64,000 bases of DNA, taken from NCBI RefSeq assembly GCF_003014475.1, contig NZ_PYGJ01000016.1, positions 44,569 to 108,568 of the forward strand, written 5' to 3'. The notes beneath the pieces are model-generated. The model saw only the letters and a program-made list of their open reading frames with translations. It ran no database searches and was not told the DNA's origin. A program made the translations under genes and the position numbers. The stretch's first letter is position 1. Each line of letters opens with the position of its first letter. This DNA comes from Shimia abyssi (GTDB lineage Bacteria > Pseudomonadota > Alphaproteobacteria > Rhodobacterales > Rhodobacteraceae). Below are positions 35,331 to 44,899 of this stretch, one piece after another.

Positions 35331-38300
35331 ATGGCAAGTTTTGGACCAAGCTATATCCTGCAAAACGTGGCTAACTATGCCGGGACGTCTGACAGAGATT
35401 ATTTCCATTTCATTTACGAGTACGGTGCCCCGTATTATGATGTTGGCAGTTCCATAGACGGTGCTGGTGATATAGACGGGGTCACTTTCTCCTGGCGTTC
35501 CGTGGAGACCCTTGAAGAGAACGTTATCCTCGATTTGGTTGCAGGGTATTCCACCGACGGAATCACCTACGTGACGATCACAGATGTTGAGAATGCCGAG
35601 ATATATGTTTTCGGCGGCCAGTTAGGTCAATCCTTTACGATCAACGGCACCGATGGGGCAAACTCTCTACGTGGCAGTGCCACCTCCGCAGAGGGCAAAG
35701 CTGATTTCACAATCAACGGTCTGGGTGGCAACGACACGATTTTTGGCGGTCCAAACACCAACATATTGAACGGCGGGGCGGGCGACGACACGTTTTTCGC
35801 GGGCAGTATTTACGGAACGGAGACAATGTTTGGCGGGTTGGACGATGACACCTACGTCTTCCAGTCGTTCTCCTCCACAGCCAGAAGCACGGTTATTGAA
35901 CTGGCGGATCAAGGCACCGACACGGTGGAAACCGAAATCAGCTATACGCTGGGAGCAAATGTCGAGAACCTGACACTGAGGTCGGGCTACAACGAATACG
36001 GTCCTGACCGGGTTCTGGACATCGATGCTACAGGTAACAGCCTTGCCAACGTCATTATTGGCAACAGTGATGAGAATAGGATTGATGGCGGCGGCGGTAA
36101 CGATACATTGACCGGCGGTGCCGGGGCGGATCAATTTTTGATTGGACCTCGGCCTGGTCACATCATCATTACGGATTTTCAGTTTGGTGTGGACAGAGTT
36201 AGCAGCTCCAACGCTTGGGGAATCGGGAACCTTCCCACCGTAGTCACTTCCACCGATTTGGACGGCAACCGCATTGACACTTACCTCGGCAGTCATCCTG
36301 ACAAAACGGGCGACATAACGGTTACTTTTCTTAACGAACTGCCTGTGTTCACAAGCACGCCACCGACAACTATCAATGAAGACGAATTTTTTACCTATAC
36401 CTTTTCAGCAACCGATCCGGACGGTGATGTCCTAACGCCCAGGGACATCTCTGTTCCGGATTGGATGCAATATGTTGGAACCACAGACGGGCCATCTCAG
36501 GTAAACTATTCCTATTCAGGCACACCAACTCAGGCAAATGTCGGCAACGCTTCGTTTAGCTTTGGACTCTTTGATGGCAAAGGCACTGCCACGCAGAGTT
36601 TCACCCTAGACGTGTTGAACGTCAACGACGTGCCGGAACCTGTTGACGATAGCGCTGTTACGTTTGAGGACGTTGATGTGACCATCGATGTCTTGGCAAA
36701 TGACAATGATAGTGACGGCGACATTCTGGCGGTTGACAGCTTCACGCAACCCGACCACGGCTCCGTCTCGGAAAATGAAGCTGGCTTGCTCGTTTATTTG
36801 CCGGACGCAGACTATTTTGGTAGCGATGGCTTTGAGTATACTGTCGATGACGGGGAGGGTGGTAGCGCGACGGCGAGTGTTTCTCTCACAATTGAGTCCG
36901 TCAATGATGCGCCGGAACCTGTTGACGATAGCGTTGTCACACCTGAGGACAATGCTGTGGCCATTGATGTGATGGCAAATGACAATGATCGAGACGGCGA
37001 CATTCTGGCGATCGACAGCTTCACGCAACCTGACCATGGATCTGTCTCGGAAAATGAAGCAGGCTTGCTCGTTTATTTGCCGGACGCAGATTATTTTGGC
37101 AGCGATGGCTTTGAGTATACTGTCGATGACGGGGAGGGTGGTAGCGCGACGGCGAGTGTTTCTCTCACAATTGAGTCCGTCAATGATGCGCCGGTGGCGC
37201 TTGATGATACGCTCAATACGGACGAAGATACAGCCGCAACGCTTAACCTCATCGATAATGACATTGATATTGAGGGTGATCCCTTAACCATTACCGATGT
37301 GGCACAAGGTATGTCCGGCAGCGTAACCAACAATGGTGACGGCACCGTAACATATACACCCAATCTCGATCTCAATGGCTTGGACTCGTTTACCTACACT
37401 GTCTCAGACGGCAATGGCGGTGTTGATGTCGCGACAGTCAGTGTGACGATTAATCCCGTCAATGACGATCCGGTGGTGGTCGACATTTCACGGATAACGG
37501 GCGAGGATCGCCCAGCGATTTTCGCGCTTTGGACAACCGGCAGTGATGTAGAAGGGGACCGACTGACGGTAGCGTCCGTGGGTGAGACGACCAACGGCAA
37601 TGTGACCATCAACGGTGATGGCACTGCAACCTATTTGCCGGACACAGACTTCAACGGAAGCGATGGTTTTGACTTCACACTGAGCGATGGAAACGGGGGA
37701 TCCGCCACAGCGCGCGCCAGTGTCACCGTAGTGGCCACAAACGACGCGCCCGTCGCTCTGGAAGACATGGCGAGCACCTTTGAAGACGAGTCCGTCGTAA
37801 TCGACGTGCTTGCCAACGATTCCGATGCTGAAGACATACAGGTCGCTCTCGTGTCCCTAGGGGTGCCGCTCTATGGAACTGTCGAGCACGATAACAATGG
37901 CAACGTGACCTACGAGCCATCTAGCGACTTTTTTGGTATCGACAGTTTCCTCTACACCATTGAAGACAGTGAGGGGTTAAGCGACACCGGCCTTGTCACA
38001 GTCACAGTGGAGGCGCGCAACGACGATCCGGAACCGGTCGATGACAGTGCCGTCACCCTTGAGGACAGTGCCGTGGCGATTGACCCGTTGGCAAATGACA
38101 GTGATCGAGATGGAGACAGCTTAACGATTGAAAGCTTCACACAACCCGATCACGGGATCGTTTCACAAACCATCGAGGGATTGCTCGTCTACTTGCCGGC
38201 TGCGGATTACTTTGGGAGCGACAGCTTTGATTATACCGTTGGTGACGGGGAAGGTGGTAGCGCGACAGCGAGTGTTTCCCTGACCATTGAGGCCATAAAC

Positions 38301-40625
38301 GATGCACCTTTAGCTCTCAGTGATACGCTCGCTACGGACGAGGACACAGCCGCAACGCTCAATCCAATTGACAATGATAGCGATCCGGAAGGGGATAGTA
38401 TCAGCATCCTGTCTATCTCATCCGGGGGATCGGGGACGACGTCCCTCAATCAAGACGGCAGCGTCACCTACACACCGTCAGAAAACTTCGTTGGCGATGA
38501 CGTCTTCACCTATCTGCTGAGTGATGGAAATGGAGGCATTAGCACGGGCCAGGTGAACGTGATCGTCGCGCCGACACCGGATGACCCGATCGCTGTTGAT
38601 GATCTCGCAGCAACCGAAGAAGCCCTGCCGGTTGAAATTGATGTTCTTTTTAATGATTCCGATCCTGATGGTGACACGGTAAGCATTTTGAGCGTCGGCG
38701 ATGCATCGAACGGCACAGCAGAATTGGGGGAAACAGGGGTAACATATACCCCAGATGCAGAGTTTATCGGCACGGATAGCTTCACATACACTGTCGAAGA
38801 TGCCACCGGGCGCAGCGCCACAGCAACGGTTACGGTCACCGTAGGCATCAACGATGCCCCAGAGGCTGCGGACGACCGGGTTTACACCGAGGAAGACACA
38901 CCTATCCTTATCGATGTGCTGTCCAATGATCTCGACCGAGACAATGAATTTCCAACCATCACGAATGTCAGCACTCCGAGTATGGGGTCCGTATCGCTTG
39001 TTGATGGCAAAATAGAGTATTCGCCAGACGCGGAAACGTCAGGAACTGACAGTTTCAGCTATACTATTGCGGACGGCGAAGGCGAAGAAGACAGCGCCGA
39101 GGTGACGGTTGTGGTGCGTGCCATCAATGATGCGCCGATCGCCGTGAACGATGCCGCCGTCACACAGGAAGACGAGACCGTAACCATCGATGTGATCGAC
39201 AACGACAGTGACCCTGAAGGTCATGATCTCGCGATCTTGAGTGTCATTGCGCAGGGTACTGGGAGCGCCAAAATCAATATTGATGGGAACATCACATACA
39301 CACCGGCGCTTAATGTGAACGGAACAGAAGAGCTGATCTACGAACTGATTGACAGCGAGGGCGCAATCAGCTCAGCGACTGTTAGTGTAGAGGTTGAAGC
39401 TGTCAACGATGCCCCGGAAGGTGTGGTCACCCTTTCTGGGTTTTCCATTGAGGGGCTCCCGATCGATGCCGTTACAGACGCTCTTAGTGATGTCGATGTG
39501 CTTGGCGATTTTACTTACCAATGGCGGCGCAACGGCGAAGATATCGGGGAAGCAACCGGAGAGCGCTACATCCCCGTCGCAGCAGATATCAATAACTTTC
39601 TTTCCGTTTTAGTGTCTTACACAGATGGTGGCGGAACGGCAGAAGAGGTTATCTCTGAAGCTTCTGCAATTATTGCGCCAGGCGACGTTATACTGGGTAC
39701 AGAGGGCGACGATGAACTGCGCGGTACATCAGAGAATGACTTTCTCCGAGGTTTCGGTGGAAACGATTCTTTACTGGGTAGCGATGGCAACGATTTCCTT
39801 GATGGTGGGCCCGGCAACGACTTTTTGCGTGGCGACATCGGGGCTGACACTGTAGAAGGCGGCGACGGTGACGACGAAGTCTTTGCGGGCCCAGGAGACA
39901 TGGGAGCGGACCTCATTCGAGGAGGTGCTGGTAACGACACGATCGGCGGTGCCCAGGGCAACGATACAGTATATGGCGGCACTGGGTCTGACGTGGTTTT
40001 TGGTGGGCCCGGTGACGATGTGTTGGACGAGCAAGACACTGATGCCTCTGTTAACTCGCTTTGGGCAGGACCCGGTGCAGACACCGTTCTGGGCGGAGCG
40101 GGCAACGAAAATCTCGGAGGTGGGACGGAAGGGGACCTGATTTCTGCAGGTGGAGGTAATGATATCCTCTATGGAGGCAAAGGTACTGGAGCCGATACTC
40201 TGAACGGTGATGCGGGCAATGACATCCTCTTTGGCGGTGGGGGAAATGACGTTGTCAATGGTGGTGCCGATGACGACTTGCTGTTCAACGGAGGTGGTGA
40301 TGACACAGTCACTGGTGGCTCTGGGTCCGATGAACTCTGGGGTGGTGGTGGCGGTGACCTTCTGACCGGCGGCGCTGACGCTGACACCTTCGCTTTCGCC
40401 TCAGGCAATGGGGATGACACGATCAGTGATTTCAGCTTTGCCGAGATGGACCTTCTGAATGTGCTGGGTCTTGGCCTCACCTCTGAAGGAGAGGCTCTCG
40501 GCGCAATGACGGATACAGCAAATGGCGCTTTGCTATCCGCAGACGGTACTACTATTCTTCTTGAAGGTCATACAGTTGCGGACTTCACAACGAACACGGG
40601 CTGGTTTGACGAAACGATTTTGTAG
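35331..40625 (+). CDS. Giant RTX adhesin with tandem cadherin-like domains
   Basis: 1764-residue secreted adhesin. An N-terminal part with a few RTX repeats (~110-280) is followed by a cadherin-like/dystroglycan-type domain (~345-430) and about ten tandem cadherin-like repeats of ~90-95 residues (~430-1365), each opening with a VNDAPxxxDD-type linker and ending DGxGGxxxATVSVTI. A final Ig-like segment (LSGFSIEGLPIDAVTD) leads to a C-terminal RTX block (~1455-1690) and the shared C-terminal module (TISDFSFAEMDLLNVLGLGL ... GWFDETIL). This is the layout of biofilm-associated type I secreted adhesins. I used the ATG at 35331 with AAGAGG upstream. Two repeats are near-identical in DNA. Confidence 0.87.
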   Translation: MASFGPSYILQNVANYAGTSDRDYFHFIYEYGAPYYDVGSSIDGAGDIDGVTFSWRSVETLEENVILDLVAGYSTDGITYVTITDVENAEIYVFGGQLGQSFTINGTDGANSLRGSATSAEGKADFTINGLGGNDTIFGGPNTNILNGGAGDDTFFAGSIYGTETMFGGLDDDTYVFQSFSSTARSTVIELADQGTDTVETEISYTLGANVENLTLRSGYNEYGPDRVLDIDATGNSLANVIIGNSDENRIDGGGGNDTLTGGAGADQFLIGPRPGHIIITDFQFGVDRVSSSNAWGIGNLPTVVTSTDLDGNRIDTYLGSHPDKTGDITVTFLNELPVFTSTPPTTINEDEFFTYTFSATDPDGDVLTPRDISVPDWMQYVGTTDGPSQVNYSYSGTPTQANVGNASFSFGLFDGKGTATQSFTLDVLNVNDVPEPVDDSAVTFEDVDVTIDVLANDNDSDGDILAVDSFTQPDHGSVSENEAGLLVYLPDADYFGSDGFEYTVDDGEGGSATASVSLTIESVNDAPEPVDDSVVTPEDNAVAIDVMANDNDRDGDILAIDSFTQPDHGSVSENEAGLLVYLPDADYFGSDGFEYTVDDGEGGSATASVSLTIESVNDAPVALDDTLNTDEDTAATLNLIDNDIDIEGDPLTITDVAQGMSGSVTNNGDGTVTYTPNLDLNGLDSFTYTVSDGNGGVDVATVSVTINPVNDDPVVVDISRITGEDRPAIFALWTTGSDVEGDRLTVASVGETTNGNVTINGDGTATYLPDTDFNGSDGFDFTLSDGNGGSATARASVTVVATNDAPVALEDMASTFEDESVVIDVLANDSDAEDIQVALVSLGVPLYGTVEHDNNGNVTYEPSSDFFGIDSFLYTIEDSEGLSDTGLVTVTVEARNDDPEPVDDSAVTLEDSAVAIDPLANDSDRDGDSLTIESFTQPDHGIVSQTIEGLLVYLPAADYFGSDSFDYTVGDGEGGSATASVSLTIEAINDAPLALSDTLATDEDTAATLNPIDNDSDPEGDSISILSISSGGSGTTSLNQDGSVTYTPSENFVGDDVFTYLLSDGNGGISTGQVNVIVAPTPDDPIAVDDLAATEEALPVEIDVLFNDSDPDGDTVSILSVGDASNGTAELGETGVTYTPDAEFIGTDSFTYTVEDATGRSATATVTVTVGINDAPEAADDRVYTEEDTPILIDVLSNDLDRDNEFPTITNVSTPSMGSVSLVDGKIEYSPDAETSGTDSFSYTIADGEGEEDSAEVTVVVRAINDAPIAVNDAAVTQEDETVTIDVIDNDSDPEGHDLAILSVIAQGTGSAKINIDGNITYTPALNVNGTEELIYELIDSEGAISSATVSVEVEAVNDAPEGVVTLSGFSIEGLPIDAVTDALSDVDVLGDFTYQWRRNGEDIGEATGERYIPVAADINNFLSVLVSYTDGGGTAEEVISEASAIIAPGDVILGTEGDDELRGTSENDFLRGFGGNDSLLGSDGNDFLDGGPGNDFLRGDIGADTVEGGDGDDEVFAGPGDMGADLIRGGAGNDTIGGAQGNDTVYGGTGSDVVFGGPGDDVLDEQDTDASVNSLWAGPGADTVLGGAGNENLGGGTEGDLISAGGGNDILYGGKGTGADTLNGDAGNDILFGGGGNDVVNGGADDDLLFNGGGDDTVTGGSGSDELWGGGGGDLLTGGADADTFAFASGNGDDTISDFSFAEMDLLNVLGLGLTSEGEALGAMTDTANGALLSADGTTILLEGHTVADFTTNTGWFDETIL
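36628..37185 (+). repeat. Near-identical tandem 279-base duplication inside the adhesin gene
   Basis: Two neighbouring copies, each 93 codons, encode cadherin-like repeats that differ at only about a dozen residues, mostly in the first third. From about 36783 and 37062 the DNA is almost identical for over 120 bases, including silent sites. This shows a recent duplication or gene conversion. Confidence 0.8.
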
Positions 40626-40818
40626 GGGCCGTTGCATTGATCTTGAGATTGGGCGCCCCGAGAATTTGTGATTTAGGTGTTTGATCCTAAGGTTTGATGG
40701 CGCAATCTAGTCATAGGAACGATGAAAGTTTCAGGGTGGGTAGGCCACTTCTTTTGTCAGCTTCCCTCATTTAGTATGTTTCGATTGTCCGATTGAGAGT
40801 TATTTGGGGTTCTATTTT

Positions 40819-42597
40819 ATGTCGGCGACAAGAGGTGACAGCAGAAAACCAGGTTCATATTTTCAGCTCGAGCGCGTTTATACTGGTCCTAACATTCATT
40901 CCTCTGATCCAGTGGTGAGAGTAAGCTGGAACAATGGGTTTCTCAAGAAACGGTCATTTTTTGAATCTCTTTCGGTGATGATGGAGGCTTCGGCGAGCTG
41001 GGTTGAGTTATTGGACACAGATGCTGAGCTAGACCCGAGTGATGTCGCACTTGCCGTTGGCACGTTTTTGACAAACTGGTCGTGGAAAATTCTTAATGCG
41101 GAAAGAGGTTTTGTGAAGTCGCATGGTTCCCAACGGGACGGAGAGAGAGTGATATCATGGATTGGATATCATGATCCAACTTTGAGCTTACAGGTCTTGG
41201 ACCATGCAGCTGAAAGCATAAGGCGATTGTCCTTCGATCAAGATTGGGCCACTTGGTTTGCAAGGTCGACAGCGTCCATTCTGAAGATTTGCCGCGTTAA
41301 GCATCCTGACTATCAAGCTAAATTTTTGATGCAGGCTGCAGATGCTCTCAATATCCCATATTTCGCAGTTCCGTCCATGCCACGCTGTTGGCAATATGGA
41401 TGGGGTCGCAGAGGAGCTCTCTCATTTGAGACTGGAATAGCAGAAAATAGCTACCTTTTCCACCAAACTGCCCGCAACAAACCAGAGACTAAGGCGTTTT
41501 TGCGATCCTTGGGTTTCCCGGTAGCGCGGGATTGTGTTGTGCGCTCGCAGGCCGGGCTGTCAAGAGCCCGGAGAAGAGTTGGCTTCCCCTGTGTGACCAA
41601 GCCAGTCGATGGAAAGCAGTCACGAAATGTCACGGTCGGAATTACATCCCCGGATCAACTTTTGAAAGGTTTTGAAGAGGCTTGGCAATTTAGTAGGGGA
41701 CGGGTTCTTATTGAACAGATGCTGCAAGGCGATGTTCATCGTTTAATGGTTGTTCGGGGAGAATATCTTTGCTCTGTTCGCCGCGTCCCGGCGAGCGTTA
41801 TTGGAGATGGTATTTCCACTATTGAAGCGTTGCTAGACGAGAAGGAATCTAATCGCTTGGCCGATCCTGCTAAGGCTCTTTATGGGTATGCCGTGCCAAG
41901 AAATGATGAAATGAAGAAACGTTTAGCTAAACGGAGTTTGTCTCTGGATAGCGTTCTTCCGGAGAATTTTGAATACCATCTTTTTGACCTCCCACGTACG
42001 AGCCTTGGTTCAACACTTACGGACGTGACGAATATTACACATCGCGACGTCAAACAGATGGCTATGGCAATCGCGGAGGCTATGAGGCTGCAATGTATAG
42101 GTATCGACTACATCTCAAGAGACATTTCTTTGCCCCCAACGAGTACCTGTGGTTTTTTGGAAGTAAATTCGGTGCCAAGCATCCAGATTCCACTTGTCGC
42201 TGGGATCAAGCATGAAAAATGCGTCAAGGCGATCCTGGGACAAAGGGCTGGTCGTATACCTTCGACACTAAAAATTGTTAGCGGTGACGAGTTCAAAGCA
42301 CATAAACAACCGGAAGAGAAGCAGCACGGTGAAGGATGGGTCTGGGGCCAAACTTGCGGTATCGGGCCTATGAAGCTGGTCCCAAAAACAGCTTCAACAT
42401 TCGAGTGTGCAAGAACTCTTTTGATGAACCCTCGTGTTCAGCGGATCGACATTGTGACTTCCGTAGACGATCTCGTCAAAAACGGCCTTCCTTTGGATTA
42501 CTTTGACCATATTGCGTTCCCGGATGGCAGCACTACAATTCCTCCGGATTGGCAAGCACTCCTTCAGCAGATGATGGGAGGAACGGCAGACCGATAG
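40819..42597 (+). CDS. Cyanophycin-synthetase-like ATP-grasp ligase lacking a complete Mur-ligase domain
   Basis: 592-residue protein resembling the first two thirds of cyanophycin synthetase (CphA). The N-terminal part has the CphA-like ERVYTGPNIHSSDPVVRV. The ATP-grasp part includes CWQYGWGRRGALSFETGIAE, ETKAFLRSLGFPVARDCVV, FPCVTKPVDGKQSRNVTVGI, VLIEQMLQGDVHRLMVVRGE and VPASVIGDGISTIEALLDE, all close in style to CphA, and FLEVNSVPSIQIPL with the metal-binding Glu/Asn. The C-terminal ~90 residues (ARTLLMNPRVQRIDIVTSVD) look like a shrunken piece of the Mur-ligase region without its own P-loop. It would join an amino acid to a peptide or protein carboxylate using ATP. The ATG at 40819 is used. 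It directly follows the two giant RTX genes. Confidence 0.7.
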   Translation: MSATRGDSRKPGSYFQLERVYTGPNIHSSDPVVRVSWNNGFLKKRSFFESLSVMMEASASWVELLDTDAELDPSDVALAVGTFLTNWSWKILNAERGFVKSHGSQRDGERVISWIGYHDPTLSLQVLDHAAESIRRLSFDQDWATWFARSTASILKICRVKHPDYQAKFLMQAADALNIPYFAVPSMPRCWQYGWGRRGALSFETGIAENSYLFHQTARNKPETKAFLRSLGFPVARDCVVRSQAGLSRARRRVGFPCVTKPVDGKQSRNVTVGITSPDQLLKGFEEAWQFSRGRVLIEQMLQGDVHRLMVVRGEYLCSVRRVPASVIGDGISTIEALLDEKESNRLADPAKALYGYAVPRNDEMKKRLAKRSLSLDSVLPENFEYHLFDLPRTSLGSTLTDVTNITHRDVKQMAMAIAEAMRLQCIGIDYISRDISLPPTSTCGFLEVNSVPSIQIPLVAGIKHEKCVKAILGQRAGRIPSTLKIVSGDEFKAHKQPEEKQHGEGWVWGQTCGIGPMKLVPKTASTFECARTLLMNPRVQRIDIVTSVDDLVKNGLPLDYFDHIAFPDGSTTIPPDWQALLQQMMGGTADR

Positions 42598-42824
42598 TTT
42601 GCTGAGTAACTCTATTGCGCGAGCGGCATGCCTAGATGAAACACGATACCTTCATCGGCTGTTTTTCATTGTCTGAACTGCTAAAAGAATAAGATCAGTG
42701 AGAGGTTTGGTAGCCGGTCTCGAAATTGCGGTCATCGATGCGAAAACCGACATCCCCTCTGACCCAGCCCCTTGATCCGGGCCGTTTGGATACAGAATCC
42801 ATTCCAGTTTCTTTCTTGTGATTA

Positions 42825-43222
42825 AAGCGTCCCGCCGAAAACCTGAATCAGAGGGATTCCCACGCGTATGATTTTGTGATTCATCCTGTTTGGGAGGGTG
42901 GATCATGTCAGCACCTTTGCCAGACGCGCTTCGGGCGCGGTTTCAGCGATACATTGAGGAAGGGTTAAGCGGTCGCGCGGCGGCATTGCGCCTGAAACTT
43001 GAGGTGCCCCTAGATTTGTAGACGCTTTGCCCCCTAATTTTGAGGCAAGGAGGCCGACATGGGGACAAGCAATTACAGCGATGAGTTCAAGCGCGATGCG
43101 GTGCATCAGATCACGGTGCGTGGGTATCCAGTTCGGGAGGTTTCCGAACGATTACTCACCCAACGAGTGCTGGAATTACTTCACCGCTGCCGGATACGTC
43201 GCAGGTTAAAGGCGGGACGCTT
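42825..43222 (+). mobile_element. IS630-family remnant with perfect ends
   Basis: Perfect 12-base inverted repeats AAGCGTCCCGCC (42825-42836) and GGCGGGACGCTT (43211-43222) are flanked by TA on both sides (42823-42824 and 43223-43224), the normal IS630 target duplication. Inside, the transposase start reads MSAPLPDALRARFQRYIEEG (from 42905) and its end reads YSPNECWNYFTAAGYVAG before a stop at about 43208. The middle has been replaced by a piece of an IS3-family element, so only 398 bases remain. Confidence 0.75.
43000..43151 (+). mobile_element. IS3-family left-end fragment nested in the IS630 remnant
   Basis: Starts with TGAGGTGCCCCTAGATTTGT, the same end as the element at 22163, and carries an OrfA start at 43059 ([20 protein letters not shown], then RGYPVREVSERL). 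It breaks off at the resumption of IS630 sequence, so the right part of the IS3 element was lost together with the IS630 middle. Confidence 0.75.
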
Positions 43223-43253
43223 TAGGTTGCGGTCAAGGTCTGCTGAGTGGAGC

Positions 43254-44123
43254 TTAGATGCCCTTGGTGTTTTTCAGGATGATCACGTCCTGAAATCCGG
43301 GGTGGCGGCGGCGAAACTCGGATACTTCAAAGATGCGTCCCCAAGTTTTGTGGATGTAGTCCAGTGAATAGAACACATTGCTGCTGTAAGACTTGTCATT
43401 GCGCCAGCGGAAAACCTTGCGGTCTTCGGTCATTGGCTCGCGCTCTTCCAAAGGTGGAAAATCTTTGTGGTTTTTCAGTCCTCTATAGAGCGGCCAACTC
43501 TCTTCGAGATCTAGCCAAGAGAGATGAGAATGGATTGTGATCCAGGCGATGGCACCGGGCTTCATGACTCGGCGCAATTCCATCAGCCAAGAGGTCTCGA
43601 AGGCTTCGATATGGGTGAATACCGAATAGGCTGACACCAGATCGAGATAACTGTCGGGCAGTGGCAGGGACGGGATCGAATGATTCATGAAGGCGGTGAC
43701 CGTGCTGGGCAAGTGGGTGTTCACCCACTCCACATGGTGCCGGTTCAGGTCAGACCCGAAGGTTTCGATCTGTGGTTCCTGTACGGCGAAATGGCGGATC
43801 ACCCGACCGGAGGCACAACCGAAATCTAAGTAGCGATGCACGTACACATTGTTGCGTTCAGCACAATCGAGCAGCATCTGCATGTCGCGCAGCCCGCTGG
43901 CCCAATAGCTGAAATGGCGTGGCCCATAATAGCCTTCACGGGCGGCTGTGGGTGGGATTGGATACGTGTCCACCTCAAGGGCGGCATAGAGGTCACGGGT
44001 TACCTTCTCCCACCTCGACGAGTGGCCGTCGGCTTCAAGGTGCTCTTTCGCTGGTGGCAGGGTGGATAGGTCCGGCTCTGTATGGGCGTTACGTGAAATG
44101 AAGTCTTCCCAGATACCATCCAT
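43254..44123 (-). CDS. Class I SAM-dependent methyltransferase
   Basis: 289-residue methyltransferase. Motif I is YLDFGCASGRVIRHFAVQEP, motif II IETFGSDLNRHHVEWVNTHL, and later motifs are LVSAYSVFTHIEAFETSWLM and ELRRVMKPGAIAWITIH. A lead of ~85 residues precedes the Rossmann fold. It is the last gene of a minus-strand run with two glycosyltransferases and a sulfotransferase-like gene, so sugar methylation of a surface glycan is likely. The upstream gene ends 6 bases away. The ATG at 44123 is used. Confidence 0.82.
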   Translation of the reverse strand: MDGIWEDFISRNAHTEPDLSTLPPAKEHLEADGHSSRWEKVTRDLYAALEVDTYPIPPTAAREGYYGPRHFSYWASGLRDMQMLLDCAERNNVYVHRYLDFGCASGRVIRHFAVQEPQIETFGSDLNRHHVEWVNTHLPSTVTAFMNHSIPSLPLPDSYLDLVSAYSVFTHIEAFETSWLMELRRVMKPGAIAWITIHSHLSWLDLEESWPLYRGLKNHKDFPPLEEREPMTEDRKVFRWRNDKSYSSNVFYSLDYIHKTWGRIFEVSEFRRRHPGFQDVIILKNTKGI

Positions 44124-44128
44124 GACGA

Positions 44129-44899
44129 TTACCTATTCCTTTTGATGATACGGGAGTAATAATTGTGATCCAGCAGACTACCTTCGTCGATAGCTGTGCC
44201 TGCCACCTGCCGTATGTGAACTTTTGCGCCGGAAGCAAGAACTGTTTGTGAAATATCCCGCCGCCGTTTGAATATGATCGTGTCGCGTATGGTGACATGG
44301 GTCCATCCTGCTGCTGTGGTTTCAATTGCCCATTGCCAGTCTTCGTAGGCGTAGCCGTCTGCTACGGCGCGATTTGCGTAGGGGTGGTCTAGCCAAACCT
44401 GGCGCGGAGCCATACACAACGCATCAAAGGGATTGGAGACCAGAAGATATTCCGGCAGATACAGTGGGTCGTTCTGCGACGGGACAACCAGCACGCTCTT
44501 GCCAGCGTCAAACAACCAGTTCAGCTCGGGTCGGGCGATATTGCGGGCGCCCTGATCATCGGCTTTCTGCAAGAAAAGCAACGCCTCGGAAAGCCAGTTT
44601 TCACTGTAGAGATCATCGGCATCCAGAAAAGCCATAAACCTTCCGGTTGCGCGTTCCGCCAGCGCATTGCGGGCTTGGCCCTGATCAGCGAAGGAGAAAT
44701 TGATCCGTTCCCAGGCGTCAAACCGTGGCTGGGAGACAAAGGCGCGGGTTTGGTCGGTGCAATTGTCCAGCCCCATCAAGAGTTCGAAAGAGACCCCGTT
44801 TTCTTCAACCACAGCCAAGGCCCGCTCCACGCTTCGCAAGGTGGGCCCCAGAAGGATGGATTCGCCATGCGCCAGAAGACCAATGGAAAGATCAACCAT
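44129..44899 (-). CDS. Family 2 glycosyltransferase
   Basis: 256-residue GT-A glycosyltransferase. The first strand reads VDLSIGLLAHGESILLGPTL, and the acidic metal-binding motif is GRFMAFLDADDLYSENWLSE. A later motif region reads VADGYAYEDWQWAIETTAAG with the likely catalytic Glu/Asp (YEDW). I chose the ATG at 44899 because it overlaps the stop of the upstream gene by 8 bases and has GGAG nine bases before it; earlier ATG and GTG codons lie inside that gene. Acts with its neighbours on a surface glycan. Confidence 0.85.
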   Translation of the reverse strand: MVDLSIGLLAHGESILLGPTLRSVERALAVVEENGVSFELLMGLDNCTDQTRAFVSQPRFDAWERINFSFADQGQARNALAERATGRFMAFLDADDLYSENWLSEALLFLQKADDQGARNIARPELNWLFDAGKSVLVVPSQNDPLYLPEYLLVSNPFDALCMAPRQVWLDHPYANRAVADGYAYEDWQWAIETTAAGWTHVTIRDTIIFKRRRDISQTVLASGAKVHIRQVAGTAIDEGSLLDHNYYSRIIKRNR

